Part shown: positions 33,201-41,924 of the stretch, piece by piece
Layout: each line of letters starts with the position of its first letter
How positions within the stretch are numbered: position 1 is the first letter of the stretch
Assembly: GCA_964221845.1 (NCBI GenBank)
Contig: CAXPZW010000023.1
Span: forward strand, 1-63,264
Length of the DNA: 63,264 nucleotides
From: CAXPZW01 sp964221845
GTDB lineage: Bacteria; Bacteroidota; Bacteroidia; Flavobacteriales_D; Sanyastnellaceae
Direction of reading: 5' to 3'
Notes under the pieces: generated by a model
The model's input: the letters and a program-made list of their open reading frames with translations, nothing else
What the model was told of the DNA's origin: nothing
The model's database searches: none
Program-made: the position numbers and the translations under genes

Positions 33201-36200
33201 ATCGAGCGAAGACCTCACCGGGTTGGAAGCCGGCACTTACGACGTGACCGTGACCGACGCCGACGGTTGCCAGCAGACCTCCAGCTTTGACGTGCTTCCG
33301 GGTGCCGTACTTGATATTACTTCTGCTACGGGCAACGTTAGCTGCTTTGGCGCCATGGACGGATTCATCGATCTCACCATCTCCGGCGGCAACCCACCCA
33401 TCGACGTGGTTTGGACCCTGCCCGGCGGCGGCACCGTGAACAGCGAAGACTTGACCGGCCTGGGCCCGGGCACCTACGACGTGACCGTGAGCGACGTGGA
33501 CGGCTGTGCGGTAGACCTCAGCTTTGACATCACCGAACCGTTTGAACTGCTCGTTTCTGGCGACCCTACCCCCATCACCTGCAACAGTGCAGACGATGGC
33601 GCGGTGGACTTGACCGTGGCCGGCGGCGAAGCCCCCTACGACATTGCATGGACCGGCCCCGGCGGCTTCACAGCCACCACCGAAGACATCATGGACTTGG
33701 AGGCCGGTACCTACGAGGTAACCGTGACCGACAACCTGGGCTGCCAGCAAGTGCTCTCCTTTGACCTGAGCGAACCCGGCAGTATCAACCTGTTTGCCTT
33801 TGCATTGCCAGTGAGCTGCGCAGGCGAGGCAGACGGCTCCATCGACTTGACCGTGTTTGGCGGCACCCCGGACTTCACCTTTGACTGGACCGGTCCGGAC
33901 GGCTTCACCGCTGGCACCGAAGACATTGCGGGCTTGGCCGCAGGCACCTACACCGTGGAGGTGACCGACGCCAACGGCTGCACCCAGTCGCAGGATTACG
34001 ACATCAGCGAGCCCACGCCCATCGACACCACCGTGGACGTGACCGACATCACGTGTTTTGGTCCTGGAAGCGGTGCCATCGATTTGACCGTGACCGGCGG
34101 ACAAGGCCCTTACACCGTGACCTGGACCTTCCCCGACACTTCGACTCAAATGAGCGAAGACCTCACCGGACTGGACGCCGGCGACTACGAGGCGCTGATC
34201 GAAGATGCATCGGGATGCACAGTGACCATCCTGGCCACGGTCAACGAAACCTCGCCGTTTGATGTGACCATCAACGTGACTGACGCTACGTGCGCCGGGC
34301 TGGACGATGGGGCCATCGAGCTCATCATCTCCGGAGGCGTTGGCCCTTACGATGTGGACTGGGGCTTTACCACAGGACCCACCATCACAGGCTTGGCCGC
34401 GGGTGCGTACAACGCCACCATCACCGATGCGTTGGGCTGCACCCAAGAATTGAATGGCATCATGGTGGAAGAAGCCGCGCCCATTGTGGTGGACGTGACC
34501 CACACCAACGAAACCTGTCCTGGCGCTGCTGACGGCACCATCGACATCCTGAGCATTACCGGAGGCACCGACCCCATCACCGTGAGCTGGACCGGACCGG
34601 GAGGCTTTACCTCAGCCGACAACACCCTCACCGGATTGGAAGCGGGCACCTACGACCTGCTGGTGGAGGACGCCAACGGATGCCAAGCCACCCAAAGCAT
34701 TGAAGTATTGGCGGCCACCCCGCTGGTACTCACCCCCACGGTTACCGATCCCCCTTGCGGCGGCGTTTCGGAAATAAGCTTGGACCTGGACGGCGGCAAC
34801 GGCTGGCCCACCGACGCAGGTGGCGCACCCATCACCGACTGGCTGGTGGAATGGACCGCCGACAACGGCTTTGCTTTGACCGAAAACGTGGTCAACAACT
34901 CCACCATCACCGATTTGGAAGCCGGCACCTACACGGTGACCGTGACCGATTTCAATGGCTGTTCGCAGACCCTGAACTTCGACATCCAAAACGCCCAAGC
35001 CCTGGAGGTGCAATCAGTGGTGATCCAGCCCGGTTGTGGCGATGCGGACGACGGCAGCATTGAACTGGCCATCTCCGGAGGCACCGCCCCGATTGATGTG
35101 CTGTGGACCGCCGACAACGGCTTTGCCAGCACCGACGAAGACATTTTTGGCCTCGAGGCCGGCACCTACACATTACTGGTGACCGACGCCAACGGCTGTA
35201 CCTGGGACCAGACCTTTGAGCTGATCTCACCTCCTGCCATCGAATACACGCTGGACGTGACCCAACCGCTCTGCGCGGGCGAGGCCACAGGAGCCATTGA
35301 CCTGAACATTACCATTGGCACGCCGCCATACTTGGTGCTTTGGACCGGACCAAACGGCTTCAACTCACCCGCCGAAGACATCGGCAGTTTGGAGCCGGGC
35401 ACTTACACCCTGGACATCCAGGACGCGAGCGGCTGCGCCATCACCACCACGGTGGACCTCACGCCAGCTTCGCCTGTGGAGGTGAGCGGTGTGGTGACCG
35501 ATTTGTTGTGCGCGGGCACGGGTACTGGAGCCATCGACATCACGGTTACCGGTGGTCAAGAACCGTACACCTTTGCGTGGTCGGCCCTGCCTTTCTTCAC
35601 CGCGGATACTGAGGATCTGGAGGATTTGGAAGCCGGCACCTACGACCTGGTGGTGACCGACGCCAACGGGTGTGAAGCCCTCTTCAGCGCTACGGTTTCA
35701 GAAAACACGCCCATCACCCTGACCGCTTCTGGCACCGATGCTACGTGTGGTTTGGCCGACGGCACCTTGACCGCTTCCGCTACCGGAGGCGCCGAGCCCT
35801 ACAACTGGAGCTGGACCGACGACACCGACACTGAAATCGCCGACACTCCTGATGTGACCGATGTGGCCAGCGGCGTGTACACGGTGACCCTGACCGACGC
35901 CAACGGTTGCGAGGAAGTGGCCACCGTGACCGTCTCAGACAGCGACGGCCCGCAGCTGGATGCGGTGACCACCACCCCACTCTGCAACGGCGACACCAAC
36001 GGCACCCTCGACTTGATCGTCACCGGGCTCGATCCGTTCACCTACACGTGGACCGGCCCGAACGGCTTCACCGCAGACAACGAAGACCTCACCGACCTCG
36101 AGGCGGGCACCTACGCTGTAGAAGTGACCGACGTGAACGGATGTGTGGCCACTTTGGACGTGGAGCTCACCCAACCCGACGCGCTTGACGCCGCAGCTGC

Positions 36201-39081
36201 GGTGACCGACGTTTCGTGTGGCATACCGGGCACGGGCGCCATCGACTTGACCGTGGGTGGGGGCACAGAACCCTACACCGTGTCTTGGACCGGGCCCGAC
36301 AGCTACTCGGCAGACACCGAGGACATCACCGGCCTGAACATCGGCACCTACACCGCCACCATCACCGATGCCAACTTCTGCGAGACCACCTTGGAAGTAG
36401 TGGTGGACGAATCGCCCGCCTTGGACGTGACCGCCAACGTGACCGATGTGGCCTGTTTTGGTGAAACCACCGGCAGCATTGACTTGGTGATCGGCAGCGG
36501 CACCGCACCGTTTGACTTTGTGTGGACCGGACCGGATGGCTTCACCGCCACCACCGAGGACCTCACCGGCTTGGCCGCCGGGGATTACACCGTGGATGTG
36601 TTGGATGCCAACGGGTGCACGGCGCAACTCACGGTCACCCTGACCGAGGCAGACGCCTTGGAAGTGACCATCGACGAAACCTCGCCTTCGTGCTTGCTGA
36701 GCAACGGCGCACTCGAGGCCCAAGCTTCGGGTGGTACGGGAGCCGGCGATTACGATTACGTATGGACCGACGTGGACAACGGCGGCGCGTTGATCGGCAC
36801 CTCGGCCTTGCTCGAAGACATTCCTTCCGGCACTTACCACTTGGTGGTGACCGACGACAACGGCTGCACCTTTGAAGCCGACATTCAACTCAGCGATGCC
36901 GGGGCCACCTTGGAGGCCAGCGTGCAAGACGTACTCTGTTTTGGCGACTTCACTGGCACCATCGACTTGACCGTCACTGGCGGCAACCCTGACTACGACT
37001 ACGCTTGGACCGGACCCAACGGCTTCTCGGCCACCAGCCCAGACGTGACCGACTTGGAAGCCGGCACCTACGTGGTGGAAGTCACCGATGCCCTCGGCTG
37101 TTTCTACATCGAGTCATTTGAAGTGGCCCAGCCCGACGAATTGCTTGTGGAACTCAGCGCCGGAGATGTGCTGTGCGCAGACAGCGAAGACGGCGCCATC
37201 CAAACCACCGTGACCGGCGGAGTAGGCCCCTATGCCTTCACCTGGACCGGCCCGAACGGGTTTACCGATTCAGCACAAAATCCTGTGGACCTGGCACACG
37301 GTTGTTACGAAGTCACCGTGACCGACGCCAACGGCTGTGCGGCTACCGCTGAGGTATGCATTGGTGCACCCGCGGCACTGGAATTGACCGCTACCCTGAC
37401 CCACATTTTATGCGCCGGCGATTCTACCGGTAGCATTGATTGGGTGCCTTCGGGCGGTGTGGGCGGATTTGTGGGCACCTGGACCGGACCCCTCGCGGAC
37501 CTCGACAACCTCAGCCCCCTCGACAGCCTGATTGCCGGCGACTACACCTTGGCGCTGGTGGATGCCAACGGCTGCCCCCTCGACACGACCTTCACCATCG
37601 CCGAGCCCGCACCCATTGCGTTGACTGCCAACACCACCTCACCGCTCTGCGTGGGTGAAGCCAACGGTACCATTGACGCCACCTTGGAAGGCGGCACGCC
37701 CGAATACACCATCGGCTGGACCGGCCCGGATAGCTTCTCAGCAGACACCCAAGACATTTCAGACCTGGCCGCGGGCTGGTACACCTACATCATCACCGAC
37801 GACGCAGGATGTGTGGTGACCGACTCGCTGGAATTGGCCGACCCGCTGCCCCTCAGCGCGGAGGCCGTTGTGGACAGCATCAGCTGCTTTGGGTTTGAAG
37901 ACGCCGCCATCGACCTGACCCCCACCGGGGGCATGGAACCATACGGATTTGCGTGGAACGGCCCTGACGGCTTTACCGCCGACACCGAAGACATTGCCGA
38001 CTTGGCCCCTGGCACCTACGAAGTGCTGATCACCGACTTGGCGGGCTGCACCGGCACCCTCACCTTTGACCTGTTGGAACCCACCGAACTGGTGGTGACC
38101 TTGACCGGCACCTCTCCTGCCTCTTGTCCGGAAGCGGAAGACGGTTCGGCCACACTGCAAATCAGCGGAGGCACACCCGAGTACAATGTCGTCTGGTCCG
38201 GACCGCTTGGCTACACCAGCCTGGAACAGAACCCGACCGATTTGGTGGGCGGCCAGTACGCGGTGACCGTGGAAGACGCCAACGGTTGCCAGACCGTGCT
38301 CCAGCCGATTGACATCGAAACCCTCGGCGGCGTAGAAGCCGACGCAGGCGCTGACCTGACGGCGTGCGAAGAAACCGGACCGTGGACCTTGAGCGGGATC
38401 AACATTGGCGGCAGCTCTGAAGGCTGGTACGATGCCGACGGGGTGCAAATCAACACCTCGTCCTCCCTGGAGATCCAACCCGAACCGGGCGTGTACGAGT
38501 TCATCTACATCGCCGACGACGGGTTGTGTTCGGATGCCGATACCGTGGTGGTTGAAATCCTGACCTCTCCCCTGGCCGATGCCGGAGCAGACATGGACGT
38601 GTACCTGGAAGAAGTGGTGGAACTCGGCGGCATGCCCGCGGTGGACGACGACAGCATTTGGGACTGGTCTCCGGGCACCTTGTTGCAAGATTCGACGGTG
38701 GCCAACCCGTTCACCTTGGAAATCACCGGTCCGCAGAGCTACATCTTGGATGTGGTGGGCGCCAACGGCTGTGTGGCTTCCGATACGATCAACATTGGCA
38801 TCACTCCGCTGCTGGACATCCCCACAGGCTTCTCGCCCAATGAGGACGGCATGAACGATGCATGGACCCTCGGCTTCCTGAGTTTCTACCCCAACGTAGT
38901 GGTGCAGATTTACAACCGCTGGGGCGACCTGCTGGTGGAGTCTGCCCCGGGCTACCCTGAACCGTGGGACGGCACCTACCAAGGCGATCCCCTCCCGATT
39001 GGAACCTATTACTACGTGATCCGCGTAAACGAACCTGAATTCCCCGATCCGTTGACCGGGCCTGTAACCATCCTCAGATGA
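30205..39081 (+). CDS. Giant SprB-repeat cell-surface protein, T9SS type-B substrate
   Basis: 2958 residues. A signal peptide (MPRKALLLILFGLSTLGLTA) is followed by an N-terminal domain (about 22-175), then 32 tandem SprB-type repeats of about 78 residues (about 180-2705), a short Ig-like region, and a gliding-motility-associated C-terminal domain (about 2870-2958; TGFSPNEDGMNDAW, VQIYNRWGDLLVES). The product should be a long filamentous adhesin on the cell surface, secreted by T9SS, like SprB of Flavobacterium johnsoniae, which carries cells during gliding. It overlaps the following PorP/SprF gene by four bases. The protein is very acidic and has almost no Lys or Arg in the repeats. Confidence 0.93.
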   Translation: MPRKALLLILFGLSTLGLTAQSTTLYWVGGNGNWNEPANWSASASGAGSTSLVPTAETDVVLQSTRDGSVEVSITGAAVCHSLSISDQAVAFVQPSGTLSLTTVDVPGRVINGGAVVVQSPPAPGMRSAMTGGPGLWYAPDALAGDDLTPLSLMDTDCATGGADPYNIDIQIQSDYNGQAISCNTAADGALTVNVTGGVGPFSFQWVGGSLPPTFTQSINGLAAGTYTVLVTDLGQGTICSETNVLNAPPAITLLDFTPNPPSCATLCDGSATVIAIGGTGTLDYDWSNGESGQVATMLCNGNNTLTVTDANDCVYTTDIALALDTLYANITINNILCGGEPDGSAEANPVGGDGGPYTINWSNGDSGPIMSDEFAGIYSATILDGSGCQVDTTFEILEEPPMVLTLDNTTEPSCGGSTDGAIFVSVAGGLPPYDTDWTGPGGFTSTSEDLIAVGAGAYTLTLTDANGCEQVLGVVLDEPDAVDATAVVTPLSCAGAADGAIDLTPSGGTAPYDFVWTALPFFTAFTEDISGLEAGTYNVLITDQTGCFTLLSFDLTEPDPMQLDLAVTPITCTGADDGEIDLTITGGTPGYTVSWDLDGSGTSASEDLTGLTAGTYTVTVTDANDCVETASVTLDDPVAIDLSAVANAVSCFGDTDGAIDLTVSGGTPPVDLDWTGPGGFTSTSEDLSGLEPGTYTVTATDAGGCVETLDVTIDEPLEITVDATATPLACADDTNGAIDVDISGGTAPYDTDWTGPGGFTSTDEDLTGLAAGTYTLTVTDANDCQVTVDVEVTAPDPIDVVADITDILCSGDDSGAIDLTITGGTPGYDTDWVLQGGGTSTSEDLTGLAAGDYEVTVTDGAGCQVVINYTVDENPPFDLTETITPLSCAGAADGAIALTLVGGSLPFDFDWSGPGGFTAATQDIFGLEAGPYDVDITDALGCTESYSFMVTEPDAIVLSADITDTSCGNTNDGEIDLTITAGVAPLDIDWTGPGGFTSSSEDLTGLEAGTYDVTVTDADGCQQTSSFDVLPGAVLDITSATGNVSCFGAMDGFIDLTISGGNPPIDVVWTLPGGGTVNSEDLTGLGPGTYDVTVSDVDGCAVDLSFDITEPFELLVSGDPTPITCNSADDGAVDLTVAGGEAPYDIAWTGPGGFTATTEDIMDLEAGTYEVTVTDNLGCQQVLSFDLSEPGSINLFAFALPVSCAGEADGSIDLTVFGGTPDFTFDWTGPDGFTAGTEDIAGLAAGTYTVEVTDANGCTQSQDYDISEPTPIDTTVDVTDITCFGPGSGAIDLTVTGGQGPYTVTWTFPDTSTQMSEDLTGLDAGDYEALIEDASGCTVTILATVNETSPFDVTINVTDATCAGLDDGAIELIISGGVGPYDVDWGFTTGPTITGLAAGAYNATITDALGCTQELNGIMVEEAAPIVVDVTHTNETCPGAADGTIDILSITGGTDPITVSWTGPGGFTSADNTLTGLEAGTYDLLVEDANGCQATQSIEVLAATPLVLTPTVTDPPCGGVSEISLDLDGGNGWPTDAGGAPITDWLVEWTADNGFALTENVVNNSTITDLEAGTYTVTVTDFNGCSQTLNFDIQNAQALEVQSVVIQPGCGDADDGSIELAISGGTAPIDVLWTADNGFASTDEDIFGLEAGTYTLLVTDANGCTWDQTFELISPPAIEYTLDVTQPLCAGEATGAIDLNITIGTPPYLVLWTGPNGFNSPAEDIGSLEPGTYTLDIQDASGCAITTTVDLTPASPVEVSGVVTDLLCAGTGTGAIDITVTGGQEPYTFAWSALPFFTADTEDLEDLEAGTYDLVVTDANGCEALFSATVSENTPITLTASGTDATCGLADGTLTASATGGAEPYNWSWTDDTDTEIADTPDVTDVASGVYTVTLTDANGCEEVATVTVSDSDGPQLDAVTTTPLCNGDTNGTLDLIVTGLDPFTYTWTGPNGFTADNEDLTDLEAGTYAVEVTDVNGCVATLDVELTQPDALDAAAAVTDVSCGIPGTGAIDLTVGGGTEPYTVSWTGPDSYSADTEDITGLNIGTYTATITDANFCETTLEVVVDESPALDVTANVTDVACFGETTGSIDLVIGSGTAPFDFVWTGPDGFTATTEDLTGLAAGDYTVDVLDANGCTAQLTVTLTEADALEVTIDETSPSCLLSNGALEAQASGGTGAGDYDYVWTDVDNGGALIGTSALLEDIPSGTYHLVVTDDNGCTFEADIQLSDAGATLEASVQDVLCFGDFTGTIDLTVTGGNPDYDYAWTGPNGFSATSPDVTDLEAGTYVVEVTDALGCFYIESFEVAQPDELLVELSAGDVLCADSEDGAIQTTVTGGVGPYAFTWTGPNGFTDSAQNPVDLAHGCYEVTVTDANGCAATAEVCIGAPAALELTATLTHILCAGDSTGSIDWVPSGGVGGFVGTWTGPLADLDNLSPLDSLIAGDYTLALVDANGCPLDTTFTIAEPAPIALTANTTSPLCVGEANGTIDATLEGGTPEYTIGWTGPDSFSADTQDISDLAAGWYTYIITDDAGCVVTDSLELADPLPLSAEAVVDSISCFGFEDAAIDLTPTGGMEPYGFAWNGPDGFTADTEDIADLAPGTYEVLITDLAGCTGTLTFDLLEPTELVVTLTGTSPASCPEAEDGSATLQISGGTPEYNVVWSGPLGYTSLEQNPTDLVGGQYAVTVEDANGCQTVLQPIDIETLGGVEADAGADLTACEETGPWTLSGINIGGSSEGWYDADGVQINTSSSLEIQPEPGVYEFIYIADDGLCSDADTVVVEILTSPLADAGADMDVYLEEVVELGGMPAVDDDSIWDWSPGTLLQDSTVANPFTLEITGPQSYILDVVGANGCVASDTINIGITPLLDIPTGFSPNEDGMNDAWTLGFLSFYPNVVVQIYNRWGDLLVESAPGYPEPWDGTYQGDPLPIGTYYYVIRVNEPEFPDPLTGPVTILR
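30715..38320 (+). repeat. Array of 32 SprB-type repeats
   Basis: Each unit runs roughly: Cys-x-Gly, then GAIDLTxxGGTxPY, then DWTGPGGFT, SEDLTGL, AGTYTVTVTDANGC and a Pro-ended linker. I counted 32 units by their Cys-led starts. Several depart from consensus, for example units with TALPFF in place of TGPGGF near residues 515 and 1795, and one longer unit near residue 1515. Each unit usually has one Cys at the start and one after DANG. At DNA level the units are related but not identical, so an old array rather than a fresh expansion is suggested. Confidence 0.9.
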
Positions 39082-39965
39082 TGCGTCACCTCCATACCGT
39101 CCTTTTGCTGGTGCTCCTGAGTGCCACCGGTTTGCGTGCGCAGCAGGTGGAGCAGCTGTCGCTGTACCAGATGAATCCTTATGTGATCAATCCGGCCTAC
39201 GCAGGCACCAGCGGCGACTTTGAAGTGGCCCTGATGAACCGCAACCAATGGTCGGGCGTGGAAGACGCACCGCGGACCTTTACCCTCTCATTGGTGGCGC
39301 CTTTCAAGGATCCACACATCGCCATGGGCGGTTACCTCTTTGTGGACAATGCCGGGCCAACCCGGCGCACCGGAATCCAAACCAGCTTCAGCTACCACGT
39401 GCGCTTCAACGACGAGGTGCAACTTGGGCTGGCAGCCAGTTTGGGCGTGCTGCAATTTGCCATCGACGGCACCCGCATCACCCTCAGCGAAGGGGGCGAT
39501 CCGGCGCTGTACAACACCTACAACCGCCAACTGCTTTTTGATGCCAAGTTTGGCGCGTACGTGTACGGCTCCAAGTACCACATTGGCGTGACCCTGCCGC
39601 AGCTGTTGCGCAACCAAGTCACCCTGTACGAATCGCCCGACCCGAGCATGAACCGGTTGGAAGACCACTACATGGTCACCGGTGCGTACCGCTTTGATTT
39701 TGGCGACTTTGGCGTGGAACCTGCGGTGCTGGTGAAGTATGTGGACCCCGCACCCATCAAGATCGACGCGAGTGTGCGTGCGTTCTACCGCGACCAATTC
39801 TGGTTGGGTGGCAGCTGGCGCAGCAACGACGCCGTAGTGGCCATGGTGGGCTACGAATGGCAGGAGCAGTTGTCGGTGGCCTTGGCCTACGACTACACCA
39901 CCTCATCACTTCAAGGCGTGGCCGGAAACACCGCCGAATTGGTGCTGGGCTTCCGCTTCCGCTAG
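39078..39965 (+). CDS. PorP/SprF family type IX secretion outer-membrane protein
   Basis: 295 residues with a signal peptide ending near LRAQQ. The PorP/SprF start signature is YQMNPYVINPAYAGTS, followed by beta-barrel strands and a last strand ELVLGFRFR with a C-terminal aromatic-basic end. It overlaps the giant SprB-repeat gene by four bases (ATGA), so it is most likely the dedicated partner for secretion or anchoring of that protein, as SprF is for SprB. Divergent in sequence from the copy at 29198. Confidence 0.92.
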   Translation: MMRHLHTVLLLVLLSATGLRAQQVEQLSLYQMNPYVINPAYAGTSGDFEVALMNRNQWSGVEDAPRTFTLSLVAPFKDPHIAMGGYLFVDNAGPTRRTGIQTSFSYHVRFNDEVQLGLAASLGVLQFAIDGTRITLSEGGDPALYNTYNRQLLFDAKFGAYVYGSKYHIGVTLPQLLRNQVTLYESPDPSMNRLEDHYMVTGAYRFDFGDFGVEPAVLVKYVDPAPIKIDASVRAFYRDQFWLGGSWRSNDAVVAMVGYEWQEQLSVALAYDYTTSSLQGVAGNTAELVLGFRFR

Positions 39966-39967
39966 CC

Positions 39968-39975
39968 TATCTTTC
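39968..39975 (+). promoter_or_regulatory. -7-like box before the DUF419 gene
   Basis: TATCTTTC, one base off TAnnTTTG, 16 bases upstream of the ATG at 39992. Confidence 0.35.
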
Positions 39976-39991
39976 GGGGAGAATCTGCCCC

Positions 39992-40363
39992 ATGCACATC
40001 GAAGCTTACCGCAACTACTGCCTGGCCAAAGTCGGCACCACCGAATCCTTCCCCTTTGACCAAAAGACCTTGGTGTTTAAAGTGATGGGCAAGATGTTCG
40101 CCCTGACCGACGTGGACGCCTTTACCGGCATCAACCTCAAGTGCGACCCCGACCGCGCCCTGGAACTGCGTGAACAATACGCCGGGGTTGAACCGGGTTA
40201 TCACATGAGCAAGGTCCATTGGAACACTGTCAGCACCCAAAGCGACGTGCCAGACGCCTTGCTGTTGGAACTCATCGACCACAGTTACGCCCTCATCCGC
40301 GCCAGCCTCACCAAAAAACTGCAGGCCGAACTTGCAGAGTTGGAGGCAGCACAGGGTGCATGA
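39992..40363 (+). CDS. MmcQ/YjbR (DUF419) family protein
   Basis: 123 residues from ATG 39992. It has the complete small MmcQ/YjbR fold: FPFDQKTLVFKVMGKMFAL near the start, NLKCDPDRALELREQY in the middle, PGYHMSKVHWNTV and LIDHSYALIRASLTKKL at the end. The family is a CyaY-like double-wing DNA-binding-type fold of unknown biochemical role. It is preceded by a -7-like box and is probably cytoplasmic. Confidence 0.93.
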   Translation: MHIEAYRNYCLAKVGTTESFPFDQKTLVFKVMGKMFALTDVDAFTGINLKCDPDRALELREQYAGVEPGYHMSKVHWNTVSTQSDVPDALLLELIDHSYALIRASLTKKLQAELAELEAAQGA

Positions 40364-40379
40364 TCTGACGCGAAATCGG

Positions 40380-40387
40380 TAGCTTTG
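40380..40387 (+). promoter_or_regulatory. -7 box before the Pro/Glu-rich protein gene
   Basis: TAGCTTTG fits TAnnTTTG and lies 11 bases before the ATG at 40399. Confidence 0.5.
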
Positions 40388-40398
40388 GACGCCGAAAA

Positions 40399-41250
40399 AT
40401 GACCCCCGAGCACAACCATACCCCTTTGGCCGATCTGATCGCCGAGCTCCAAGCCGCCCTCGCTGAACTGAATGCAGGCACCCTGGAAGTGGAAGGCATG
40501 GACGCCCTCACCGAGCGCAGCCGTGAATTATACGAGCGTTTGGTTGTGCTGCGCTACAAGGCCTTTGAGCAGTTTGCCAAAGGTGATGGGGAAGGTGATT
40601 TTCGCATTGGCGGTGAGGTGGATGAGGCCCAAACCGACCTGCTGAGCGCCATCGAAGAGATCGAAACCGAGCAAAAGCCGCCCATCAATCCCACTCCGGA
40701 GTTGTTCTCGTTCGAACCTCCTGCGCCGGCCCCTGCTCCCGAACCAGAACCGGAGCCCGAGGTTGCGTCAGCGCCGGAACCCGAACCGGAACCAGCACCC
40801 GAACTCGAAGAGGTCCCAGCACCCGAGCCTGAGCCGGAACCCGAACCGATCGTGGAGTTCACCCCTGAACCCGAGCCTGACCCCGAGCCTGAGGTAGAAG
40901 TCGCCCCAGATCCCGAGCCCGAACCCGCTCCTGTGGTTGAAGCCCAGGCGCCAGCCCCGGGAGAGGAAGCCCCCATCCACGAACAACTCGCCACCGACGA
41001 GGAATCGTTGGTGGAACGTCTGGAGCGCGCCCCACTTGAACAGATCAAGGGCAGCATTTCGCTCAACCAAAAGTTTCTGCTGATCAACGAACTGTTTGAC
41101 GGCGACTCCGGCTGGTACGACCAAGTCATTGGCCAACTGGACCAAGCGGGCGACCGCGCCGCTGCATTCGCACTGGTGGACGGCCTGGGCGAAGAAGGCG
41201 CCGAAAGCCGCGCCCTGATCACCGAACTCATCGAACGCCGCTACGCCTGA
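40399..41250 (+). CDS. Cytoplasmic protein with Pro/Glu-rich linker
   Basis: 283 residues without signal or membrane segment. An N-terminal helical region (about 1-90, LIAELQAALAELNAGTLEVE) is followed by a 95-residue linker built of PEPEPEP-type dipeptides, then a C-terminal domain (about 195-283) with SISLNQKFLLINELFDGD. I recall that last motif from conserved Flavobacteriales hypothetical proteins in front of rsmI. The Pro-Glu stretch should be an extended acidic spacer. The gene overlaps rsmI by one base, so they are coupled. The function is unknown. Confidence 0.85.
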   Translation: MTPEHNHTPLADLIAELQAALAELNAGTLEVEGMDALTERSRELYERLVVLRYKAFEQFAKGDGEGDFRIGGEVDEAQTDLLSAIEEIETEQKPPINPTPELFSFEPPAPAPAPEPEPEPEVASAPEPEPEPAPELEEVPAPEPEPEPEPIVEFTPEPEPDPEPEVEVAPDPEPEPAPVVEAQAPAPGEEAPIHEQLATDEESLVERLERAPLEQIKGSISLNQKFLLINELFDGDSGWYDQVIGQLDQAGDRAAAFALVDGLGEEGAESRALITELIERRYA

Positions 41251-41924
41251 TGAAAGGCTTGGTTGTGGTCCCCACCCCCATTGGCAACCTGCAGGACATG
41301 ACCTTCAGGGCCATTGAGGCGCTCAAAGGGGCCGACGCCATTTTGGCTGAAGACACCCGCGTGACCGCCAAACTTCTGCGCCACTACGACATCGATGTTC
41401 CCCTGGTGTCGCACCACCAAAACAACGAGCACAAAACCTTGGAGCGCGTCATGGACCGCCTGCGTTCGGGCGAACACTTGGCGCTGGTGAGCGACGCAGG
41501 TACCCCGGCGATTTCAGATCCTGGCTTTTTGCTGGTGCGCGAATGTGTGCGCGAGGGTATTCCGGTAGAAACCTTGCCCGGAGCCACGGCGTTCGTGCCT
41601 GCGCTGGTCAACAGCGGACTGCCCGCCGACCGGTTTGTGATGGAAGGCTTTCTGCCCCATAAAAAAGGGCGTCAAACCCGCATCCAACTCCTGGCTCAAG
41701 AGACCCGCACGGTAGTGCTCTACGAATCTCCCCACCGCTTGGTCAAAGCCCTGGGCCAACTCGCCGAGCACTTTGGCGCCGACCGCCCGTGCAGCGTGAG
41801 CCGTGAGATCAGCAAACTCCACGAAGAGACCGTGCGCGGCACCCTCGAGAGCGTGGCGGCCCACTTTGAAGAACACGGCGTAAAAGGGGAATGCGTGGTG
41901 GTGCTTGGCGGTAAGCCCGACTAG
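41250..41924 (+). CDS. rsmI: 16S rRNA (cytidine(1402)-2'-O)-methyltransferase
   Basis: 224 residues. It belongs to the tetrapyrrole-methylase fold; RsmI methylates the ribose of C1402 in 16S rRNA using SAM. Signatures: VVVPTPIGNLQDMTFRAIE at the start, ILAEDTR, ALVSDAGTPAISDPGF, TLPGATAF, GFLPHKKGRQTR, YESPHRLV, and the late SREISKLHEETVRGTL. It is shorter than the E. coli enzyme because the C-terminal extra domain is absent. Start overlaps the preceding stop as TGATG, and its stop overlaps that of the convergent radA by four bases. Confidence 0.95.
   Translation: MKGLVVVPTPIGNLQDMTFRAIEALKGADAILAEDTRVTAKLLRHYDIDVPLVSHHQNNEHKTLERVMDRLRSGEHLALVSDAGTPAISDPGFLLVRECVREGIPVETLPGATAFVPALVNSGLPADRFVMEGFLPHKKGRQTRIQLLAQETRTVVLYESPHRLVKALGQLAEHFGADRPCSVSREISKLHEETVRGTLESVAAHFEEHGVKGECVVVLGGKPD

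Noticed and set aside
30715..38320. CRISPR-like or nucleotide-level tandem array
   Set aside because: The periodicity is in a continuous protein-coding frame with diverged units of about 235 bases; no short identical repeats with spacers occur.
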